NCBI GenBank assembly: GCA_017303485.1
Contig: JAFLCY010000006.1
Coordinates: 1 to 63,968 of the forward strand
Source of the DNA: Rhodobacterales bacterium
Lineage (GTDB): Bacteria; Pseudomonadota; Alphaproteobacteria; Rhodobacterales; Rhodobacteraceae
Length of the DNA: 63,968 nucleotides
Reading direction: 5' to 3'
Below, in pieces: positions 9,030 through 16,981 of the stretch. Below the pieces are notes generated by a model. It was not told the origin of the DNA. It did no database searches and worked only from the letters and a program-made list of their open reading frames with translations. Positions within the stretch are counted from its first letter, which is position 1. Every line of letters starts with the position of its first letter. The translations under genes were made by a program, and so were the position numbers.

Positions 9030-9788
9030 TCAGCGACGGCGATCGTCGTCCTCGTCCTCGTCGTCATGCCCTCCGGCAGGCAGGTTGAAGAAGCTGTCGG
9101 CGTCCGAGAAATCCGAGGCCGGGCTTTCGTCCTTTTCCTCGTCGCCGAAGACTTCCAGCCCCGACAGGCCAGATGGCATCCGCGCATCCGGCGCCATGCC
9201 AAGCGACTGCTCGGTCGAGACCAGTTTCCGGCGCTCGTCATCCGACATCACCGTGCCCTCGGCCGCCTTCTTGCGGGCGGCGGCCTGCACGGCGGCGTCC
9301 AGTTCGGACTGCTTGCAGAGGCCCAGCGCCACCGGGTCGATCGGCTGGATGCCCGAGATGTTCCAGTGCGTCCGCTCGCGGATCGACTGGATCGTCGGTT
9401 TCGTCGTCCCGACCAGCTTGCCGATGGCGCCATCCGACAGTTCGGGGTGGAACTTCACCAGCCACAGGATCGCCGCCGGCCGGTCCTGACGCTTGGACAG
9501 CGGCGTATAGCGCGGGCCGCGACGCTTTTCCTCGCCCACGGCGGCGGCGTTGAATTTCAGCTTCATCCGGTACAGGGGATCAGCCTGAGCGCGGGTGATC
9601 TCGATCGGATCAAGCTGGTTGTTGGCGACCGGGTCGAACCCCTTGACCCCGGTGGCGACGTCGCCATCGGCGATGCCCTGCACTTCCAGCTCGTGCATGC
9701 CGCAGAAATCCGCGATCTGCGCGAAGCTGAGCGTCGTGTTGTCCACCAGCCAGACTGCAGTGGCCTTGGCCATAAGCGGTTTCGACAT
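9030..9788 (-). CDS. trcR: TrcR (DUF1013) family cell-cycle transcriptional regulator
   Basis: The 252-residue protein matches the alphaproteobacterial DUF1013/TrcR family. Residues about 1-160 form the conserved domain, with VDNTTLSFAQIADFCGMHELEV near the start and a second helix-turn-helix-like segment ELSDGAIGKLVGTTKPTIQ. These suggest DNA binding. The C-terminal tail is acidic and ends in DDEDEDDDRRR, which looks disordered. The family is almost universal in the class and is tied to cell-cycle gene control in Caulobacter-type bacteria. It is a single-gene unit divergent from the RNase T2 gene and ends at the shared terminator next to tRNA-Leu. Confidence 0.93.
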   Translation of the reverse strand: MSKPLMAKATAVWLVDNTTLSFAQIADFCGMHELEVQGIADGDVATGVKGFDPVANNQLDPIEITRAQADPLYRMKLKFNAAAVGEEKRRGPRYTPLSKRQDRPAAILWLVKFHPELSDGAIGKLVGTTKPTIQSIRERTHWNISGIQPIDPVALGLCKQSELDAAVQAAARKKAAEGTVMSDDERRKLVSTEQSLGMAPDARMPSGLSGLEVFGDEEKDESPASDFSDADSFFNLPAGGHDDEDEDDDRRR

Positions 9789-9913
9789 CGGATCTCTCCT
9801 TTACAAATCTCTCCCGGGCCGGGAAAACGGCGGCGGGCGGGGCCCGCGAGTTCCACGTTTTCAGGGAATTCACGCGCTCATATAGGGCCGAATTGCGCGA
9901 AGGGGAAGCGGAA

Positions 9914-10552
9914 ATGCGCCTGTTCCTGTTGGCCATCGCAGCTTTGTGCTGGGCAGGAGCCGCCCGGGCCGAAGGCGAGCGGGCGGGCGATTTCGACTAT
10001 TACGTCCTGTCGCTGTCCTGGTCCGCCGCCTGGTGCGCGCTGGAGGGCGATTCCCGGAATGACCCGCAATGCGACGCGGGCAAGGGGCTGACCTTCGTGT
10101 TGCACGGGCTTTGGCCGCAGTATGAAAGCGGCTGGCCGTCGTACTGCCGCACTGGCGAGCGCGATCCTTCACGGGCCGAGACCGCCGCCATGGCCGATAT
10201 CACCGGCGGGGCGGGCCTGGCCTTCTACCAGTGGAAGAAGCATGGCCGCTGTTCCGGACTTTCGGCGGAAGGCTACTATGACACCGCACGAAAGGCTTAT
10301 GGCCGCGTCCAGATTCCCGGGCTGTTCTCCGAAGTCTCGCGCCCGCTGGAGGTGCCTGCCAGCGTGATCGAGGACGCCTTCCTTGAAGCCAACCCCGGCC
10401 TTGCCCGCGACCAGATCACCATCACCTGCCAGGACGGGCTGATCCAGGAGGCACGCATCTGCCTGACGCCCGACCTCGGCTTCCGCCGCTGCGGCGAGGA
10501 CGTGATCCGCGATTGCCGCCTGAAGGACGCTGTGCTGGAGCCGGTTCGATAG
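9914..10552 (+). CDS. Ribonuclease T2 family protein, secreted
   Basis: The 212-residue protein starts with a signal peptide (MRLFLLAIAALCWAGAARA). Both catalytic segments of RNase T2 enzymes are present: HGLWPQY near residue 64 (CAS I) and KHGRCSG near residue 109 (CAS II), each with its histidine. Several cysteines suggest disulfides in the periplasm. The enzyme should cleave RNA through 2',3'-cyclic phosphates, probably for nutrient recovery in the periplasm or outside the cell. The ATG at 9914 is preferred over an upstream in-frame start at 9893 because AGGGGAAG precedes it and it begins the signal peptide directly. It is divergent from trcR. Confidence 0.95.
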   Translation: MRLFLLAIAALCWAGAARAEGERAGDFDYYVLSLSWSAAWCALEGDSRNDPQCDAGKGLTFVLHGLWPQYESGWPSYCRTGERDPSRAETAAMADITGGAGLAFYQWKKHGRCSGLSAEGYYDTARKAYGRVQIPGLFSEVSRPLEVPASVIEDAFLEANPGLARDQITITCQDGLIQEARICLTPDLGFRRCGEDVIRDCRLKDAVLEPVR

Positions 10553-10752
10553 GAAACTGGGGGCGGGACCGGACTGACAGGAAAAGCAACTGCTGAGGGG
10601 AAGTCTGGGAAAAGTGCTTTCTCAAATCACCGGTGCCCTCGGAGGCTGGGGAACCGCCTTCGGGCCAAGTCATGGATCGAAAGGTCCGATCCCGCCTGTC
10701 ATCGGTTTACCCTACGTCGCCGTCCATTGCGCGTGAAGAAACCGTCAAAGGG

Positions 10753-10770
10753 CCGGCAAGCCCTTGCCGG
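10753..10770. terminator. Hairpin in the convergent gap after RNase T2
   Basis: CCGGCAAG and CTTGCCGG form an 8-base inverted repeat with almost no loop, near a GGGAATTCCC palindrome (10774-10783). The two lie in a 247-base gene-free gap between convergent genes. There is no T-run, so a role as terminator is only suggested by position. I see nothing else in this gap. Confidence 0.3.
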
Positions 10771-10799
10771 GTAGGGAATTCCCGACATTGCCGGGCCTC

Positions 10800-11792
10800 T
10801 TAGTCGGCGACCTTCAGCACGATCTTTCCCACATGCCCGCCGGATTCTATGCGCCAATGCGCAGCGGGGGCATCGTGCAGGGCAAATTCGCCGTCCATCA
10901 CCACCTTGACGGCGCCACGCTCGATCATCGGCCAGACGTTTTCTTCCACCGCCTTCGCGATCCTCGCCTTTGCCAGATCCGACTGCGGTCGCAGGGTCGA
11001 GCCGGTCAGCACCAGCCGCCGCGTCATCACCTCGGCCAGGTTCAGCGTGACCTTGGCGCCCTGCAGGAAGGCGATCTGCACCAGCCGCCCACCATCGGCC
11101 AGCGCCTTGATGTTGCGTTCGATATAGGGCCCGCCCACCATGTCGAGGATCAGGTTCGCCCCGCCCAAGGCCTTCATCTCCGATACGAAATCGGCGCTGC
11201 GGTAGTTGAAGGCCGCCTCGGTCCCAAGCTCCCGGCAGACGTCACATTTCTCGTCCGACCCCGCCGTCGCGAAGACCCGCGCGCCCAGTGCCCTGGCGAT
11301 CTGGATCGCCGTCGTCCCGATGCCGCTGGTGCCGCCATGCACGAGGAACCGCTCCCCGCCCTTGAGGCCGCCGCGCATCACCACGTTCGACCAGACGGTG
11401 AAGCAGGTCTCGGGTAGGCAGGCCGCTTCCTTCAGCGACATGCCCTTCGGGATCGGCAAGGCCTGCGCTTCTGGTGTCACCACATATTCGGCGTACCCCC
11501 CGCCCGGCAGCAGCGCACAGACCTGATCGCCGATCTGCCAGCGCGTAACGCCCGGCCCGACCTCGACCACGGTTCCCGAGCATTCCAGCCCCGGCAAGGG
11601 CGAGGCCGAGGGCGGCGGCGCATAGGCCCCGGCGCGTTGCAGGGCATCGGGGCGGTTCACCCCGGCATAGGCGACCCGGATGATGATCTGGCCATGGCCG
11701 GGCACCGGCACCGGCACCGAGGCCGGCACCAGCACATCCGGGCCGCCGGGGGCGGAAATCTCGATGGCAAGCATGCTGTGGGAAAGGGTCAT
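10800..11792 (-). CDS. NAD(P)H-quinone oxidoreductase, zinc-independent MDR family (PIG3-like)
   Basis: The 330-residue protein is a medium-chain dehydrogenase/reductase of the quinone oxidoreductase type. The N-terminal GroES-like domain contains the VAYAGVNRPDALQRAG motif, and the C-terminal Rossmann domain has VHGGTSGIGTTAIQIARALGA for NADPH. Zinc-binding cysteines of alcohol dehydrogenases are missing, as expected for this group. It most resembles PIG3/TP53I3-type enzymes that reduce quinones by one electron. It is downstream of, and co-directional with, the COQ9-like gene (15 bases apart), so the two form an operon connected to quinone metabolism. Confidence 0.92.
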   Translation of the reverse strand: MTLSHSMLAIEISAPGGPDVLVPASVPVPVPGHGQIIIRVAYAGVNRPDALQRAGAYAPPPSASPLPGLECSGTVVEVGPGVTRWQIGDQVCALLPGGGYAEYVVTPEAQALPIPKGMSLKEAACLPETCFTVWSNVVMRGGLKGGERFLVHGGTSGIGTTAIQIARALGARVFATAGSDEKCDVCRELGTEAAFNYRSADFVSEMKALGGANLILDMVGGPYIERNIKALADGGRLVQIAFLQGAKVTLNLAEVMTRRLVLTGSTLRPQSDLAKARIAKAVEENVWPMIERGAVKVVMDGEFALHDAPAAHWRIESGGHVGKIVLKVAD

Positions 11793-11807
11793 CTGTCTCT
11801 CGCTGTC

Positions 11808-12482
11808 TCAGTTCCGGTGGCGGCCCGGCAGGTCATCCCGCAGTCCTGGCGCACGAATGGTTTCGAAAAGCTTGCCGGGACCTGCCGCCCAGGCCTTGCC
11901 CAGCGGATTTTCCCGGAAACCGGCCTTCAGCTTCTCGAACTGCATGACCTGTTCGATCCGTCGGTCCAGGAAATCCCAGGTCGCCTGCCGGTCGGACGAT
12001 TCATCACCCAGCCAGTACAGCACTGTGGCCCCATAGACCCCCGACAGCGTCGCCCGCTTGGTGTACCAGTTCAGATCGCGCGAAGTGTCGCCCAATGCCG
12101 TCCAGATCCGGTCTGCCGTGCCCCAGATCGCCCTCACACCGTCGGCGGCATGGGTCGGCAGCGAAAACAGCGTGGTGCCGCGCCGCACCAGCTCCCGGTC
12201 GGCAAGGTCCAGCCTCGTCCGCACCGCCGTGGCGATCCGGTCGCGAAAGCGCAGACTGGTCAGATCCATCGCGGCCAGTCTCATTGCCATCCCGGCGTCG
12301 CCCCGCGCATGATAGGCCAGCGCCAGATCGACACCCCCGCGCGGGAACAGCGACCGGGCCAGCGCAGCGGGCACTCCGGCCTCGGCGATTGCGGCGGTCA
12401 GCGTGCGCTCGGACCAGCCGTCGAAGGGCACATGCGCCAGCGCCGCCTCCAGCACTTCCGCCTTCACCTCGTCCTCGACCAT
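11808..12482 (-). CDS. COQ9 family protein (ubiquinone biosynthesis accessory)
   Basis: The 224-residue protein has a TetR-like helical N-terminal region (FDGWSERTLTAAIAEAGVP) and the C-terminal COQ9 core, with DLNWYTKRATLSGVYGATVLYW and a DFLDRRIEQVM segment. Eukaryotic COQ9 binds lipids and supports the COQ7 hydroxylation step of ubiquinone synthesis; alphaproteobacterial members are assumed to act similarly. The ATG at 12482 is preceded by GGAAGGAG, so the upstream in-frame start at 12515 is rejected. It is followed by a quinone oxidoreductase on the same strand and is divergent from rpsU. Confidence 0.9.
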   Translation of the reverse strand: MVEDEVKAEVLEAALAHVPFDGWSERTLTAAIAEAGVPAALARSLFPRGGVDLALAYHARGDAGMAMRLAAMDLTSLRFRDRIATAVRTRLDLADRELVRRGTTLFSLPTHAADGVRAIWGTADRIWTALGDTSRDLNWYTKRATLSGVYGATVLYWLGDESSDRQATWDFLDRRIEQVMQFEKLKAGFRENPLGKAWAAGPGKLFETIRAPGLRDDLPGRHRN

Positions 12483-12498
12483 CGCGCGCTCCTTCCGG

Positions 12499-12527
12499 TA
12501 GACAAGCCAGCCCACCTTTGTTATAGG
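12499..12527 (+). promoter_or_regulatory. Candidate promoter of rpsU
   Basis: TAGACA (12499-12504) and TATAGG (12522-12527) are 17 bases apart and lie about 55 bases before the rpsU start. Both are close to sigma-70 consensus. The hexamers are on the plus strand, in the divergent gap with the COQ9-like gene. Confidence 0.6.
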
Positions 12528-12582
12528 CCCCCGGCCTGCACATCATAGTGCAACTCTAGCTTAGGAAGGTGGTGACAACCAC

Positions 12583-12789
12583 ATGCAGGTCAGCGTCCGC
12601 GACAACAACGTCGAACAGGCTCTCCGTGCTCTGAAGAAGAAACTTCAGCGTGAAGGGGTGTTTCGGGAAATGAAGCTCAAGCAGCATTTCGAGAAGCCCT
12701 CCGTCAAGAAGGCACGCGAACAGGCCGAAGCGGTCCGCCGTGCAAGGAAACTTGCCCGGAAGAAGCTTCAGCGCGAAGGCGGTCTCTAA
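12583..12789 (+). CDS. rpsU: 30S ribosomal protein S21
   Basis: The 68-residue very basic protein is bS21, a late-assembling component of the small ribosomal subunit near the anti-Shine-Dalgarno region of 16S rRNA. The sequence shows the expected N-terminus [20 protein letters not shown] and an alanine/arginine/lysine-rich helical C-terminal half. AGGAAGGTGG lies upstream, and GTGGT-gaca-ACCAC can form a small hairpin directly before the ATG. It is a single-gene unit with its own promoter and an intrinsic terminator. Confidence 0.98.
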   Translation: MQVSVRDNNVEQALRALKKKLQREGVFREMKLKQHFEKPSVKKAREQAEAVRRARKLARKKLQREGGL

Positions 12790-12828
12790 GACGTCAAGCG
12801 ACTCTGGGGAAGCGATTCCCGCCCGATC

Positions 12829-12857
12829 AACCCCCGCGCCCCTGGCCGGGGGTTTTT
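12829..12857 (+). terminator. Intrinsic terminator after rpsU
   Basis: AACCCCCG and CGGGGGTT form an 8-base-pair stem with a 10-base loop, followed by a run of Ts (12853-12857). It lies 40 bases after the rpsU stop. Confidence 0.75.
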
Positions 12858-13011
12858 CATTGGCCCTGGCCCGCCCTGACCGCAACCGCGGATTGTGTGG
12901 CGACATTGTGGCAGGCCGGCGGCACAACCTTGGCGGGCGTCAACAATCTATTTCCAATTCTCGCCACATTTTGCAGTTTTCTGCCGCAATTCGCGGGCCT
13001 ACCGTCGCGGC

Positions 13012-13602
13012 ATGATCGAGCTTCGCAAACATCCCCGCCAGGACAGATCCCGCGCCAAGGTGGACGGGATTCTTGCCGCCGCAGCCGACCTCTGCTCGGG
13101 CCGCGGCCTGGATGCGCTGACGACCAACGCCGTGGCCGCGCGGGCCGGGGTGTCGATCGGATCGCTCTACCAGTATTTCCCCGGCAAGACCGCGCTGCTG
13201 GCCGCCCTGATCCGCGCCGAGCGGGCGAATCTGCTGGAAGCGGTGGAGCGCATCGTCAGTTCCGACGCGGCGCATGACCTGACCGGGCTGGTTGACGAAC
13301 TGACCGACGCCACCGTCGCGCACTACCTCTTGCGCCCCTCGCTATCGCGCACGCTGAATCTGGCCCGCACCCAGCTGCCGCCGGACCCGGAAGCCGCCGA
13401 GTTCTCCACCCGCATCACCGTCCTGATCGCTGCGCGGCTTGACGAACTTAAGATCTCGCGCCCGGAAACCACGGCGCAGGACGTGCTTGCCATTCTGCGC
13501 GGCATGATCGACGCAGCCAGCGAGGCGCATGAGGCCGACCGCGCCGCCCTGACCGACCGCACCCGCCGCGCCGTGCTGGGCTATCTGCAGGCCGCCGCCT
13601 AG
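13012..13602 (+). CDS. TetR/AcrR family transcriptional regulator
   Basis: The 196-residue protein has a typical TetR DNA-binding domain: QDRSRAKVDGILAAAADL, then TTNAVAARAGVSIGSLYQYFPGK as the helix-turn-helix. The C-terminal ligand-binding part is not specific enough to name a ligand. The ATG at 13012 begins the domain directly, and the earlier in-frame start at 12895 would add a stretch unlike the family. The 3' end overlaps the convergent Lrp-type gene by 4 bases. No obvious target gene is adjacent on the plus strand. The 220-base gap before it holds the rpsU terminator and presumably its promoter. Confidence 0.93.
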   Translation: MIELRKHPRQDRSRAKVDGILAAAADLCSGRGLDALTTNAVAARAGVSIGSLYQYFPGKTALLAALIRAERANLLEAVERIVSSDAAHDLTGLVDELTDATVAHYLLRPSLSRTLNLARTQLPPDPEAAEFSTRITVLIAARLDELKISRPETTAQDVLAILRGMIDAASEAHEADRAALTDRTRRAVLGYLQAAA

Positions 13603-14063
13603 ACCGCCAGCGCCGTCGTCTTCACCACTGTCCGCAGCGCGAAGCTGGATTGCATCTGCCGAACCCCCGGCAGACGGCTCAGGAATTGCCGATGGATGCG
13701 GGCAAAGTCCTCGGTGTCCTCGGCCATCAGCTTCAAGAGATAATCCGCAGTCCCCGCCATAAGGTGACATTCCAGAAGGTCCGGCACTTTGGCGACCTCG
13801 CGCTCGAAAGCGTCGAGCAGATCCTCGGCCTGGCTTTGCAGGGTGATTTCCACGAAAACCGTGGTCATCCGTCCCATGCGCCGGGCATCGAGCAGCGCGA
13901 CATAGCCGGCGATGAACCCGTCCTCCTCCAGCCGCTGCACCCGCCGGTGGCAGGCAGAGGGCGAGAGGTTGATCGCCTCGGACAATTCGGCATTGGTGAT
14001 CCGGCCGTTCTTTTGCAGCACCTTCAGGATGCGGCGGTCGGTGGCGTCAAGATCGAGGGCCAT
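13599..14063 (-). CDS. Lrp/AsnC family transcriptional regulator
   Basis: The 154-residue protein has an N-terminal winged helix (LDATDRRILKVLQKNGRITN, then LSPSACHRRVQRLEEDGFI) and a C-terminal RAM/ligand domain with DLLECHLMAGTADYLLK. It is divergently arranged with the alanine dehydrogenase gene 140 bases away, the usual layout for an Lrp-type activator of ald that responds to alanine or other amino acids. No clear Shine-Dalgarno sequence precedes the ATG; instead a GAATATTC palindrome (14065-14072) touches the start codon, which may indicate autoregulation. The 3' end overlaps the TetR gene by 4 bases. Confidence 0.93.
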   Translation of the reverse strand: MALDLDATDRRILKVLQKNGRITNAELSEAINLSPSACHRRVQRLEEDGFIAGYVALLDARRMGRMTTVFVEITLQSQAEDLLDAFEREVAKVPDLLECHLMAGTADYLLKLMAEDTEDFARIHRQFLSRLPGVRQMQSSFALRTVVKTTALAV

Positions 14064-14203
14064 GGAATATTCTGCGGCTGATTGGCGTATTTGTCGAAGA
14101 ACTTACGACGAACCCGACAGCGCGCCAACCAGAATTCAAAGCATCGCCACGAAATCGGATCAGGATTGCAGCCATAGGGGCGCAGCGCCCGGAGGAGGAC
14201 AAC

Positions 14204-15322
14204 ATGAAAATCGGATGCCCGAAAGAAATCAAACCGCAGGAATTCCGCGTGGGGATGACCCCGGACGCCGCACGCGAAGCCGTCAACAACGGTCATGAGG
14301 TGATCATCGAGACAAAGGCCGGGCTTGGTGCAGGCTTCGCGGACGCCGACTATGTCGCCGCCGGGGCCAAGATCGTCGACACGGCGGAAGAGGTTTTCGC
14401 CAAGGCAGACATGATCGTGAAGGTCAAGGAACCGCAGGCCGTGGAGCGCAAGCGCCTGCGCCCGGGCCAGGTCCTGTTCACCTACCTGCACCTCGCCCCC
14501 GATCCGGAGCAGACCAAGGACCTGCTGGCCTCGGGTGCTACCTGCATCGCCTATGAAACCGTGACCGACGACCGGGGCGGCCTGCCGCTGCTTGCGCCGA
14601 TGTCGGAAGTTGCGGGCCGTCTGGCGCCGCAGGTCGGGGCCTGGACGCTGCAAAAGGCCAACGGCGGCCGTGGCGTGCTGCTGGGCGGCGTGCCGGGCGT
14701 GTCGCCGGCCAAAGTGCTGGTGATCGGCGGCGGTGTCGTCGGCACCCATGCGGCCAAGATCGCTTCGGGCATGGGCGCAGATGTCACCGTGCTGGACCGT
14801 TCGATCAACCGGCTGCGCTATCTGGACGACGTGTTCGGTGGGCAGTTCAAGAACGCCTATGCCAGCGCGGGCAACACCATCGCCCTCGCACGCGAGGCCG
14901 ACATGATCATCGGCGCTGTCCTGATCCCGGGTGCTGCCGCGCCCAAGCTGATCAGCCGCGCGCAGTTGAAAGAGCTGAAGCCCGGCGCGGCCCTAGTGGA
15001 CGTCGCCATCGACCAGGGCGGCTGCTTCGAGACCTCGCGTGCAACCACCCATCAGGACCCGATCTACGAGGTCGACGGGATCATGCATTACTGCGTGGCG
15101 AACATGCCGGGCGCGGTGGCCCGGACCTCGACGCAGGCGCTTGGCAACGCGACCATGCCCTTCATGCTGGCCTTGGCAAACAAGGGCTGGAAGCAGGCCT
15201 GCGCCGATGACAAGCACCTGTTGAACGGGCTTAACGTTCATGCGGGCAAGCTGACCTACGAAGCGGTCGGCGTGGCTCTGGGACTGCCGGTCATCAGCGC
15301 AGCCGAGGCGCTGAAGATCTGA
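14204..15322 (+). CDS. ald: Alanine dehydrogenase
   Basis: The 372-residue enzyme interconverts L-alanine and pyruvate plus ammonia with NAD. The start [20 protein letters not shown] is diagnostic. The substrate-binding lysine lies in KVKEP near residue 74 and the catalytic histidine in YLHLAPD near residue 95. The NAD site is [22 protein letters not shown] strong ribosome binding site (GGAGGAG) precedes the ATG. It is divergent from the Lrp-type gene, which probably activates it, and ends at a strong hairpin. Confidence 0.98.
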   Translation: MKIGCPKEIKPQEFRVGMTPDAAREAVNNGHEVIIETKAGLGAGFADADYVAAGAKIVDTAEEVFAKADMIVKVKEPQAVERKRLRPGQVLFTYLHLAPDPEQTKDLLASGATCIAYETVTDDRGGLPLLAPMSEVAGRLAPQVGAWTLQKANGGRGVLLGGVPGVSPAKVLVIGGGVVGTHAAKIASGMGADVTVLDRSINRLRYLDDVFGGQFKNAYASAGNTIALAREADMIIGAVLIPGAAAPKLISRAQLKELKPGAALVDVAIDQGGCFETSRATTHQDPIYEVDGIMHYCVANMPGAVARTSTQALGNATMPFMLALANKGWKQACADDKHLLNGLNVHAGKLTYEAVGVALGLPVISAAEALKI

Positions 15323-15330
15323 AACGGAAA

Positions 15331-15358
15331 CGGCCCGCGAGATCGCTCTCGCGGGCCG
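15331..15358. terminator. Strong hairpin between ald and mscL
   Basis: A perfect 12-base-pair stem CGGCCCGCGAGA/TCTCGCGGGCCG with a TCGC tetraloop lies 8 bases after the ald stop and 21 bases from the convergent mscL stop. The following sequence is only moderately T-rich (CTTCT), but the position suits a terminator shared by both genes. Confidence 0.65.
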
Positions 15359-15379
15359 CTTCTCAAACGGTTTCCGGGA

Positions 15380-15751
15380 TTACTTGGCCTTCAGCGTGGC
15401 CAGGATTTCCTTCAGAAGATCGTTGTCCGACGGACCGGCAGGCGCAGCCGGCTCTTCCTTCTTCTTCGGCATCGCGGCATTCGCGGCCTTGACCAGCAGG
15501 AACACCACCCAGGCGATCACCAGGAACTTGATCACCGCGGTGATGAAGTTGCCGATGTTGAACTTCGCGTCGCCGATCGAGAATCCCCAGGCCGAGAAGT
15601 CGATCCCGCCGACGATCATGCCGATCAGCGGCTGGACCAGATCGTCGACCAGCGAGGTCACGATGGCCGTGAAGGCCGCGCCGATGATGATACCGACGGC
15701 GAGGTCAAGGACGTTGCCCTTCATGATGAAGGCTTTGAATTCGTTAAGCAT
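15380..15751 (-). CDS. mscL: Large-conductance mechanosensitive channel
   Basis: The 123-residue inner-membrane protein opens under membrane tension to release solutes after osmotic downshock. The N-terminal signature [21 protein letters not shown] and the second transmembrane helix ([22 protein letters not shown]) are clear. A proline/lysine linker and a C-terminal helix bundle ([13 protein letters not shown]) follow. It is slightly shorter than E. coli MscL because of a shorter loop and C-terminal region. It is convergent with ald and has a 176-base upstream gap in which I see no gene. Confidence 0.97.
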   Translation of the reverse strand: MLNEFKAFIMKGNVLDLAVGIIIGAAFTAIVTSLVDDLVQPLIGMIVGGIDFSAWGFSIGDAKFNIGNFITAVIKFLVIAWVVFLLVKAANAAMPKKKEEPAAPAGPSDNDLLKEILATLKAK

Positions 15752-15927
15752 TTCTCACGGTTCCCTTGTTTGTCCAGCCTTGGATGGCGGGCGTTCTGGT
15801 TGCTCAGGCTCTCATGCCCGGCGCGACTATCGCATAGGTTTTGACAAGCCAGAACGGGGAATTTGCACCAAAAAGCCACAATTCGGATCGGCGCGGCAGG
15901 AATCCAACAGCCGCACCTGAACGTGGA

Positions 15928-16872
15928 TCAGCCGCGCGGGGCCGCCGCCCGGCGCAATCGGTCGTTGATCGCGCGCCCAAGGCCCGTCTCCGGTACCGGA
16001 GCAAAGGCGATACGTCCGCCCGGTCCCGCCAGCCGGTCGGCCTCGCGCAGGGTCTGGAACAGCCGCGCCGCCGCTTCGACCGGATCTCCGGATTCGGACA
16101 AGGTCAGTCTGCCGGTCACCGCGCCGAAGCCGACCAGAAGCTCTCCCGGCAACGCCACCCGCGCGTCCAGCCGAACCGTTGCCTCGGGCGCGTAATGCGA
16201 GACGAGTTGCCCTGGAGCACTCGGCTTGCCCGCATCGCCCCCGGTTCCCACGCTTTCGCCCAGAAGGGCCTCGACCGTCTCGACCGGCACTCCGCCGGGT
16301 CGCAGCAACAGGGGCTGAGGATCGGCCAGCAGGATCGTCGATTCCAGCCCCACCGCACAGGGTCCGCCGTCCAGTACTGCGGCAATGCGGCCCGAAAGGC
16401 CCTCCAGCACATGCCCGGCCTGCGTCGGTGACACCCGCCCGGACGGGTTCGCCGACGGCGCCGCCAAGGGCCCGCCGAACCCGCGCAGCAACCGCTGCGC
16501 CAGCGGATGTGCAGGGACGCGGACCGCAACGGTCCCGAGACCGGCAGTCACCAGCGGCGAAATGCCGGCCTCCGGTCGCAGCGGCAGCACCAGCGTCAGC
16601 GGCCCCGGCCAGAAGGCTTGCGCCAAGCGCCGCGCCTTCGGTCCGACCTCGGCAATCGCCTCGACCGCCGCCAGATCGGGCAGGTGGACGATCAGCGGGT
16701 TGAAACTGGGCCGCCCCTTCGCCTCGTAAATCCGCGCCACCGCCCGGTCGTCACGGGCATCGCCGCCCAGGCCGTAGACGGTCTCGGTCGGGAAGGCGAC
16801 CAGTTCGCCCCGGGCAAGCAGTCGCACCGCTTCTGCGATCCCGGCCGCATCCGGGGCGAGGTTCAGGGTCAT
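15928..16872 (-). CDS. L-threonylcarbamoyladenylate synthase, Sua5 type
   Basis: The 314-residue enzyme makes threonylcarbamoyl-AMP from threonine, bicarbonate and ATP for the t6A37 modification of ANN-decoding tRNAs. The YrdC domain fills residues about 1-200 with GELVAFPTETVYGLGGDA and KGRPSFNPLIVHL. The extra C-terminal Sua5 domain follows a linker with SAPGQLVSHYAPEATV, so it is the two-domain Sua5 form rather than the short TsaC. The ATG at 16872 is used because the longer frame to 16983 overlaps the divergent acyl-CoA dehydrogenase start. Confidence 0.95.
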   Translation of the reverse strand: MTLNLAPDAAGIAEAVRLLARGELVAFPTETVYGLGGDARDDRAVARIYEAKGRPSFNPLIVHLPDLAAVEAIAEVGPKARRLAQAFWPGPLTLVLPLRPEAGISPLVTAGLGTVAVRVPAHPLAQRLLRGFGGPLAAPSANPSGRVSPTQAGHVLEGLSGRIAAVLDGGPCAVGLESTILLADPQPLLLRPGGVPVETVEALLGESVGTGGDAGKPSAPGQLVSHYAPEATVRLDARVALPGELLVGFGAVTGRLTLSESGDPVEAAARLFQTLREADRLAGPGGRIAFAPVPETGLGRAINDRLRRAAAPRG

Positions 16873-16981
16873 GGTGACGCAGCGTCCAGCTTGATGGTCT
16901 TCGCGAAAGGAATAGCCTTGCGCGGGGCTGTCCTTATGACAGGCTCCCGATTTTGCCAAGCAGACTCCGGAAGGAACGCCC

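Noticed and set aside
12569..12582. GTGGT/ACCAC hairpin before rpsU as a riboswitch or autoregulatory element
   Set aside because: Only a five-base stem next to the start codon; too little to call.
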